A DNA stretch of 10,154 nt from Acidimicrobiaceae bacterium (GTDB taxonomy: Bacteria > Actinomycetota > Acidimicrobiia > Acidimicrobiales > Bog-793). This document shows, in pieces, positions 6,006-10,154 of the stretch; within the stretch, counting starts at the first letter, position 1; the number at the start of each line of letters is the position of its first letter. The stretch spans positions 1-10,154 of the forward strand of contig JAODBN010000280.1 of the NCBI GenBank assembly GCA_025463965.1. Reading direction: 5' to 3'. The translations under genes and the position numbers were made by a program. Below the pieces are notes generated by a model. The model had not been told where the DNA came from. It did not search any database and worked only from the letters and a program-made list of their open reading frames with translations.

Positions 6006-6818
6006 ATGAGCCTTCACCTCTTCGGGGCGGTTGACGACCCCGGTCCGAGCTTCGCCGAGCTGTGGCGCCGCGTGCGCCCGGGCACCCCGCTACCCGCCGG
6101 TGAGAGCCTGCCCGGGGACGTGCGGCACGCCACCACGATCCTTGCGCTTCGTTACGCCGAAGGCGTGGTGATGGCCGGTGACCGCCGGGCCACCGAGGGC
6201 GTGAGCATCGCCCATCGCTCCCTCGAGAAGGTGTTCCCGGCCGACCGGCATTCCGCCGTGGCGATCGCCGGTGCGGCGGGGCCGGCGCTCGAGATGGTGC
6301 GGCTGTTCCAGACCCAGCTCGAGCACTACGAGAAGGTCGAGGGCGCGCTGCTCAGCCTCGAGGGCAAGGCGAACCAGCTCTCCCAGATGGTGCGGAGCCA
6401 CCTGCCGATGGCCATGCAGGGCCTCGCCGTCGTCCCGCTGTTCGCCGGTTGGGACCTTCGCCGTCAACTCGGGCGCATCTTCACCTACGACGTGACGGGC
6501 GGTCGCTACGAAGAGGCCGACTTCCACGCCACGGGCTCGGGCGGTCGCGACGCCAAGACCACCATCAAGCTCGGGTATCGCGAGGGGCTCGCTCGCGGCG
6601 AGGCGGTCGAGCTGGCGGTGCGGGCGCTGTACGAGGCGGCCGACGAGGACGCGGCGACCGGCGGTCCGGACCCGCTGCGGGGTATCTACCCGATCGTGGC
6701 GACCGTGGGTGCGGACGGCTTCACTCGAGTCCCCGAGGAGGAGCTCGCCGAGCGCTTCCGCGCGGTGCTGGCGCGCCGTGAGCGGGCCGGGGGGACGACG
6801 GGAGGTGACCTCACATGA
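6006..6818 (+). CDS. prcB: 20S proteasome beta subunit PrcB
   Basis: A 270-residue precursor of the catalytic subunit; the mature form has an N-terminal nucleophilic threonine. The propeptide is residues 1-42, with predicted autocleavage in HA-TTILA before Thr43. Mycobacterium has Gly before this Thr and here it is Ala42. Counting Thr43 as Thr1, the catalytic set falls at the expected places: Asp17 (Asp59 in GDRRAT) and Lys33 (Lys75 in LEKVF). GSGGRDAKTTIK near residue 178 matches the conserved GSG region that supports the active site. The C-terminal tail (RERAGGTTGGDLT) is flexible. Start ATG 6006 is chosen from the -10 element just upstream. Its stop overlaps the prcA start by 4 nt (ATGA), supporting coupled synthesis of both subunits for the 28-mer core. 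Confidence 0.97.
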   Translation: MSLHLFGAVDDPGPSFAELWRRVRPGTPLPAGESLPGDVRHATTILALRYAEGVVMAGDRRATEGVSIAHRSLEKVFPADRHSAVAIAGAAGPALEMVRLFQTQLEHYEKVEGALLSLEGKANQLSQMVRSHLPMAMQGLAVVPLFAGWDLRRQLGRIFTYDVTGGRYEEADFHATGSGGRDAKTTIKLGYREGLARGEAVELAVRALYEAADEDAATGGPDPLRGIYPIVATVGADGFTRVPEEELAERFRAVLARRERAGGTTGGDLT

Positions 6819-7495
6819 CCATGCCCTACTACGTGGCGCCCGAGCAGGTCATGAAGGACCGCGCCGAGTACGCCCAGAAGGGCATCGCCCGAGGACGCGC
6901 CCTCGTGGCGGCCATATTCGACCAGGGCATCCTGATCGTCGCCGAGAACGCCTCGCGCACGCTGCACAAGATCAGCGAGATCTACGACCGCGTCGCGTTT
7001 GCCGGAGTCGGCAAGTACAACGAGTTCGACCAGCTGCGGGTGGCGGGGATCCGCCACGCCGACACGAGGGGCTACGCCTACTCGCGAGAAGACGTCGACG
7101 CCCGCTCGCTCGCCAATCTCTACGCGCAGTACCTCGGCCAGGTGTTCACCCACGAGATGAAGCCGCTCGAGGTGGAGATCCTCGTCGCCGAGCTCGGCGC
7201 CACCGAGAACGACCACCGGCTGTACCACATCGCCTACGACGGAACGGTCGTCGACGAGGAGCGTCACAGCGTGCTCGGCGGCGAAGCGGACGTGATCGCT
7301 GGGCGCCTGCTGCAGGCCTACCGGCCCGGCTGGTCGCTCGGCGAGGCACTAAGGGCGTGCGTCTCGTGCCTGGCCGGACCCGAACGTCAACTCGGGCCGA
7401 GCGACCTCGAGGTCGGGCTGCTGTCTTCGGGCAACGGTCGGCGTGCATTTCGCCGTGTGGCGGGCGAAGAGCTCAGCGGTCTCCTCGCCGGCTGA
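6815..7495 (+). CDS. prcA: 20S proteasome alpha subunit PrcA
   Basis: A 226-residue non-catalytic subunit that forms the two outer heptameric rings, gates the channel and receives the ARC C-terminal tails. The N-terminus MTMPYYVAPEQVMKDRAEYA is the gating segment plus first helix; KGIARGRALVA and GVGKYNEFDQLR are typical of actinobacterial PrcA. It lacks the propeptide and catalytic threonine, as expected. GGAGGTGA at 6801-6808 lies 6 nt before ATG 6815; an ATG two codons later is a possible alternative. The gene is co-transcribed with prcB (4-nt overlap). Its last 23 nt overlap a convergent small gene on the other strand. The C-terminus is relatively short, about 20 residues shorter than in Mycobacterium. 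Confidence 0.97.
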   Translation: MTMPYYVAPEQVMKDRAEYAQKGIARGRALVAAIFDQGILIVAENASRTLHKISEIYDRVAFAGVGKYNEFDQLRVAGIRHADTRGYAYSREDVDARSLANLYAQYLGQVFTHEMKPLEVEILVAELGATENDHRLYHIAYDGTVVDEERHSVLGGEADVIAGRLLQAYRPGWSLGEALRACVSCLAGPERQLGPSDLEVGLLSSGNGRRAFRRVAGEELSGLLAG

Positions 7496-7808
7496 CGCCT
7501 CGACGCAGCCGCCGACGGAACGCCCGCCTGCGCGCAGCCCGAGCGGCGCGCAGGGCCTCGCCACGGTCCGAAGGCAACGGTCGGCTGAACAATTCGTCGA
7601 CCGCGTCGGCGAGCAGGATCTCGCGCGCGGCGAGCAGCTGCGTGGCCGGTACCAGCACCTCGACGACTCCGGGAAGCGGGTAGGGACCACCGGACAGGCC
7701 CCGAAGCTCGGTGGCGACGCCCTCGGCGCGAAGCCGCGCGGCGAGGACGCGGGCGGGAAAGCGGCCCGCGACGCTCGTAAGGCGCACCATGGGCGTCGCC
7801 GGTTCCAT
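7473..7808 (-). CDS. DUF2007-like small protein with arginine-rich tail
   Basis: A 111-residue protein. Residues 7-74 (MVRLTSVAGRFPARVLAARLRAEGV ... AREILLADAVDELF) read as a small alpha/beta fold like the DUF2007 'putative signal-transducing' domain: an N-terminal strand, a helix that changes register (ARVLAARL), a GVVEVLVP strand and a final helix. Residues 83-111 are almost all Arg/Ala, a likely disordered or nucleic-acid-binding tail. The start at 7808 is chosen because a minus-strand TACCCT ends 8 nt upstream. An ATG at 7790 (105 residues) is the alternative and keeps the whole domain. It sits between prcA and pafA on the opposite strand, overlaps prcA by 23 nt, and shares a promoter region with pafA. 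Function unknown; family recognition is moderate. Confidence 0.68.
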   Translation of the reverse strand: MEPATPMVRLTSVAGRFPARVLAARLRAEGVATELRGLSGGPYPLPGVVEVLVPATQLLAAREILLADAVDELFSRPLPSDRGEALRAARAARRRAFRRRLRRGVSRRGDR

Positions 7809-7816
7809 CCGACCGA

Positions 7817-7822
7817 AGGGTA
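7817..7822 (-). promoter_or_regulatory. Predicted -10 element (TACCCT) of the DUF2007-like gene
   Basis: On the minus strand TACCCT ends 8 nt before ATG 7808, again with no ribosome site, predicting a leaderless or nearly leaderless mRNA. It shares two base pairs (7821-7822) with the pafA -10 element on the other strand. Confidence 0.4.
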
Positions 7823-7826
7823 GCTT
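7821..7826 (+). promoter_or_regulatory. Predicted -10 element (TAGCTT) of pafA-lepB
   Basis: TAGCTT ends 6 nt before GTG 7833, with no Shine-Dalgarno sequence, predicting a leaderless pafA mRNA. No -35 box is recognisable, and the -35 region lies within the start of the divergent gene. Confidence 0.5.
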
Positions 7827-7832
7827 GACCCC

Positions 7833-9191
7833 GTGGACCGACGGATCTTCGGGCTGGAGAACGAGTACGGGGTGACCTGCACACTTCGCGGGCAGCGCCG
7901 CCTGTCCCCCGACGAGGTCGCCCGTTACCTGTTCCGCCGGGTGGTGTCCTGGGGCCGGTCCTCGAACGTCTTCCTCGAGAACGGTGCCCGGCTCTACCTC
8001 GACGTCGGAAGCCACCCCGAGTACGCGACGCCCGAGTGCGACTCGGTGGCAGACCTCGTCGCTCACGACAAGGCGGGGGAGCGCATCCTCGAAGGCCTTG
8101 TCGGCTCGGCCGAGGCTCGGCTCCGTGACGAGGGGATCCGGGGAGTCGTCTACCTGTTCAAGAACAACACCGACTCGGCGGGAAACTCCTACGGCTGCCA
8201 CGAGAACTACCTCACGAGCCGGCGTGACGACTTCGCTCACTACGCCCAGGTGCTGATCCCTTTCCTCGTCACGCGCCAGATCTACGCCGGGGCGGGCAAG
8301 GTCCTCCAGACCGCTCGGGGTGCGGCGTTTTGCATGAGCCAGCGCGCCGAGCACATCTGGGAGGGCGTCTCCTCGGCGACGACACGGTCACGCCCGATCA
8401 TCAACACCCGTGACGAGCCGCACGCGGACGCCGAGCGCTACCGCCGGCTGCACGTGATCGTGGGTGACTCGAACATGAGCGAGTACTCCACGTTCTTGAA
8501 GGTCGGCGCGACGGCGATCTTGCTGCGCATGCTGGAAGACCCCGGCGTCGTGCTCCGGGACATGACGCTCGAGGACCCGATACGCGCAATCCGGGAGATC
8601 AGCCACGACCTCACCTGTCGGCGCAAGGTGCGGCTCGCCAACGGCCGCGAGGCGAGCGCGTTCGACGTGCAGAGCGAGTACCTGTCCCGGGCGATGCGCT
8701 ACGCCGAGCAGCGCGGCCTTCCCGAGCAGGAGCAGCGGGCCCTCAAGATGTGGCAGCACTGCGTCGAGACGATCGAGAAGGACCCGCTGCTGCTCGATCG
8801 CGAGTGCGACTGGGTGATCAAGCACCACCTCATCGAGGCCATGCGCGCCCGGGACGACATCGCCCTCGGCCACCCGAAGATCGCCCTGTTGGACCTGCAG
8901 TACCACGACGTCAGCCGTGATCGCGGCGTGTTCTACAAGATCCAGGCCCGTGGGGGCGCTGAGCGCACGGTGACCGACGAGGCGATCGCCTCAGCGATGG
9001 AGCATCCCCCGGCCACGACCCGGGCGCGGCTGCGCGGCGAGTTCATCCGACGGGCCAAGGAGCGCCGGCGGGACTTCACCGTGGACTGGGTCCACCTGAA
9101 GCTGAACGACCAGACCCAGCGGACGGTCCTTTTGAAGGACCCTTTCCGCTCCCACGACGAGCGGGTCGAGCGGCTGATCGAGGCGATGTGA
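7833..9191 (+). CDS. pafA: Pup-protein ligase PafA
   Basis: A 452-residue ATP-dependent ligase that phosphorylates the C-terminal glutamate of Pup and joins it to substrate lysines. FGLENEYGV (6-14) carries the acidic ATP/Mg ligands and Asp57 in LYLDVGSHPEY is the catalytic aspartate. FKNNTDSAGNSYGCHENYL, RPIINTRDEPHAD and LDLQYHDVSRDRG are family motifs. It lacks the Dop-loop insertion and has the PafA-type C-terminal domain (RARLRGEFIRRAKE, VDWVHLKLND, RTVLLKDPF), so PafA rather than a second Dop. The length is usual. It starts at GTG next to a -10 element. The stop overlaps the GTG of lepB by 4 nt. pafB and pafC, which follow pafA in many actinobacteria, are not in the window. Confidence 0.98.
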   Translation: MDRRIFGLENEYGVTCTLRGQRRLSPDEVARYLFRRVVSWGRSSNVFLENGARLYLDVGSHPEYATPECDSVADLVAHDKAGERILEGLVGSAEARLRDEGIRGVVYLFKNNTDSAGNSYGCHENYLTSRRDDFAHYAQVLIPFLVTRQIYAGAGKVLQTARGAAFCMSQRAEHIWEGVSSATTRSRPIINTRDEPHADAERYRRLHVIVGDSNMSEYSTFLKVGATAILLRMLEDPGVVLRDMTLEDPIRAIREISHDLTCRRKVRLANGREASAFDVQSEYLSRAMRYAEQRGLPEQEQRALKMWQHCVETIEKDPLLLDRECDWVIKHHLIEAMRARDDIALGHPKIALLDLQYHDVSRDRGVFYKIQARGGAERTVTDEAIASAMEHPPATTRARLRGEFIRRAKERRRDFTVDWVHLKLNDQTQRTVLLKDPFRSHDERVERLIEAM

Positions 9192-9820
9192 GCTTTGGGC
9201 GTTCCCCGGCCTCGCCGCCGGGGCCGCCCTCGATGACCGTCTCGCCAACGCGTCGTCACCGCGGAGGCCGGCCACGCCGGGGAGGTCGACTGTTCGAGGC
9301 GACCGCGGTGGTCGTTCTCGCGCTGGGCCTCGCGTTCGGCACGCGGACCTTCGCGTTCGCCGTCTTCTTCGTACCATCCGGCTCGATGGAGCCAACCCTG
9401 CAGCCGGGGGACCGGATCGTCGTCGACAAGCTCCTGTTCGACTACCACCACCCGAGCGAGGGGGCAGTCGTCGTCTTCCATCGGCCCGCCGCCGACACGC
9501 CCGGCATCTGCGCCGGAGGCGACCCGCCCTTCCTCGTTAAGCGGGTGATCGGTCTGCCGGGAGAGACGATCGCGTCGGTGGGAGACCGGATCGAGGTCGA
9601 CGGCCATCTGCTGAAGGAGCGCTACCTGCCGGCGAGCGACCCGCTCGGGCGCCTCATCGCCACCGAGCGCATCCCGCCCGGGCGCTACTTCGTGATGGGC
9701 GACAACCGGGCCCTCTCCTGCGACAGCCGCTACTGGGGCACGATCGCCGGATCGAGCATCGTCGGGACCGTGGACGCGGTCGTCTGGCGTCACGGCCGCC
9801 CGGTCGTCGACTCGGTCTAG
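9188..9820 (+). CDS. lepB: Type I signal peptidase LepB
   Basis: A 210-residue membrane-anchored serine protease that removes signal peptides from exported proteins. A basic cytoplasmic N-terminus (TRRHRGGRPRRGGR) leads into one transmembrane helix (about 37-62). Catalytic Ser66 lies in PSGSMEPTL and the general base Lys118 in LVKRVIGLPGE. GDNRALSCDSRYWG is the conserved C-terminal box. Cys108 and the Cys in ALSCDS are both on the external side and could pair. GTG 9188 overlaps the pafA stop (GTGA) and GAGG lies about 5 nt upstream, so translational coupling to pafA is likely. ATG 9233 would shorten the protein by 15 low-complexity residues and keep all motifs, so the start is uncertain. The next gene is another export gene. 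Confidence 0.95.
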   Translation: MSFGRSPASPPGPPSMTVSPTRRHRGGRPRRGGRLFEATAVVVLALGLAFGTRTFAFAVFFVPSGSMEPTLQPGDRIVVDKLLFDYHHPSEGAVVVFHRPAADTPGICAGGDPPFLVKRVIGLPGETIASVGDRIEVDGHLLKERYLPASDPLGRLIATERIPPGRYFVMGDNRALSCDSRYWGTIAGSSIVGTVDAVVWRHGRPVVDSV

Positions 9821-9851
9821 GACCGCTCTGGGCTGGTCTTGAGGTCGGGTT

Positions 9852-9871
9852 CAGCCGGACGCCAGCCGGAC
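9852..9871 (+). repeat. Tandem 9-bp direct repeat upstream of tat
   Basis: CAGCCGGAC occurs at 9852-9860 and again at 9863-9871, a period of 11 bp, close to one helical turn. The second copy ends where a -35 element would begin relative to the TACGAT at 9895-9900. It may be a binding site for a regulator; this is inference from geometry alone. Confidence 0.4.
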
Positions 9872-9894
9872 TGCCGATTCCCGCGCCCCCCGAG

Positions 9895-9900
9895 TACGAT
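9895..9900 (+). promoter_or_regulatory. Predicted -10 element (TACGAT) of the tat gene
   Basis: TACGAT ends 6 nt before GTG 9907 with no ribosome site, the same geometry as before the holin-like gene and pafA. It indicates that tat has its own leaderless transcript rather than depending only on pafA-lepB. Confidence 0.5.
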
Positions 9901-9906
9901 GGGCTC

Positions 9907-10154
9907 GTGTTCGGGAGCCTGGATCCAGCGAAGATCCTCGTCATCCTCATCATCGCCCTCGTCGTGCTCGGGCCCGAGCGTCTGCCGAAGGCGGCGCGCC
10001 AGCTCGCTCACGCCTGGAAGGAGCTGACGCGCATCCGCGAGCAGGTGACCGAGGAGGTGCGCTCGGCGATGCCCGACCTCGGGCTGAAGGACCTGGATCT
10101 GCCGCACTTTCCGAAGAGCCCCGCCGCAGCGGTCTCCGGTTTCGTGCGCGACCT
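9907..10154 (+). CDS. Twin-arginine translocase subunit, TatB/TatA type (3' truncated by window)
   Basis: The first 82 codons of a Sec-independent export subunit. It starts VFGSLDPAKILVIL, with an N-terminal transmembrane helix (about 8-22, ILVILIIALVVLG), the hinge GPERLP, and an amphipathic helix (KAARQLAHAWKELTRIREQV). A charged, less ordered tail runs off the window end with no stop. The Glu in GPERLP is more typical of TatB, whereas TatA often has GPKKLP, but small Tat subunits are hard to separate without the full length. The GTG start is set by the upstream TACGAT, the position of the helix and the family's short N-terminus. An ATG at 9899 is in another frame and gives no Tat sequence. 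A tatC gene may follow outside the window. Confidence 0.9.
   Translation, partial: MFGSLDPAKILVILIIALVVLGPERLPKAARQLAHAWKELTRIREQVTEEVRSAMPDLGLKDLDLPHFPKSPAAAVSGFVRD

Noticed and set aside
7809..8354. Upstream extension of the DUF2007-like minus-strand gene to 293 codons
   Set aside because: The added part is antisense to the pafA N-terminal region and reads as low-complexity sequence. The -10-like element just before 7808 and the domain boundary both favour the short form.
1..10154. tRNA, rRNA, CRISPR, transposon or riboswitch features
   Set aside because: I read both strands for cloverleaf-like ends, regularly spaced repeats, transposase motifs and long structured leaders and found none; coding density leaves little room.

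Overview
The window is a stretch of very GC-rich, tightly packed chromosome carrying a complete Pup-proteasome (pupylation) locus. It holds the proteasomal ATPase ARC/Mpa, the depupylase Dop, the modifier Pup, the 20S proteasome beta and alpha subunits PrcB and PrcA, and the Pup ligase PafA. This set, with the high GC, GTG starts and TAnnnT -10 elements, points to an actinobacterium. The order pafA-lepB-tat, with no pafB or pafC, and the actinobacterial-holin-like protein beside trmI suggest a lineage outside Mycobacterium/Streptomyces. Acidimicrobiia is my guess, not something the sequence proves.

Layout. Bases 117-2004 (+) form a run of four genes: a two-helix membrane protein of the actinobacterial holin-like family, two small unrecognised membrane proteins, and trmI (tRNA m1A58 methyltransferase). 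Bases 1988-2224 (-) encode a small single-cluster ferredoxin that converges on trmI and diverges from arc. Bases 2434-4164 (+) are arc; 4252-5739 dop; 5750-5950 pup; 6006-6818 prcB; 6815-7495 prcA. Bases 7473-7808 (-) encode a small DUF2007-like protein with an arginine-rich tail. Bases 7833-9191 (+) are pafA, 9188-9820 lepB (signal peptidase I), and from 9907 to the window end the start of a TatB/TatA-type translocase subunit.

How it works together. From known biology of the families, PafA attaches the C-terminal glutamate of Pup to substrate lysines. ARC recognises Pup through its N-terminal coiled coil, unfolds the substrate and feeds it to the PrcA7-PrcB7-PrcB7-PrcA7 core. Dop removes Pup again. 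Here Pup already ends in Gly-Gly-Glu, so Dop's deamidation step should not be needed.

Transcription logic. Genes that appear to open transcription units (holin-like, dop, prcB, pafA, the DUF2007-like gene, tat) lack a Shine-Dalgarno sequence and have a TAnnnT hexamer ending 6-9 nt before the start codon, as expected for leaderless or nearly leaderless mRNAs. Several genes inside units (the second small gene, trmI, pup, prcA) carry Shine-Dalgarno sequences. arc is the exception: it has a promoter, a leader of about 50 nt with a GC hairpin, and a perfect AAGGAGGTG. No RNA genes, mobile elements or CRISPR arrays were seen. No gap between genes exceeds about 210 bases. The system itself is well known; the unusual points are in its details and wiring.
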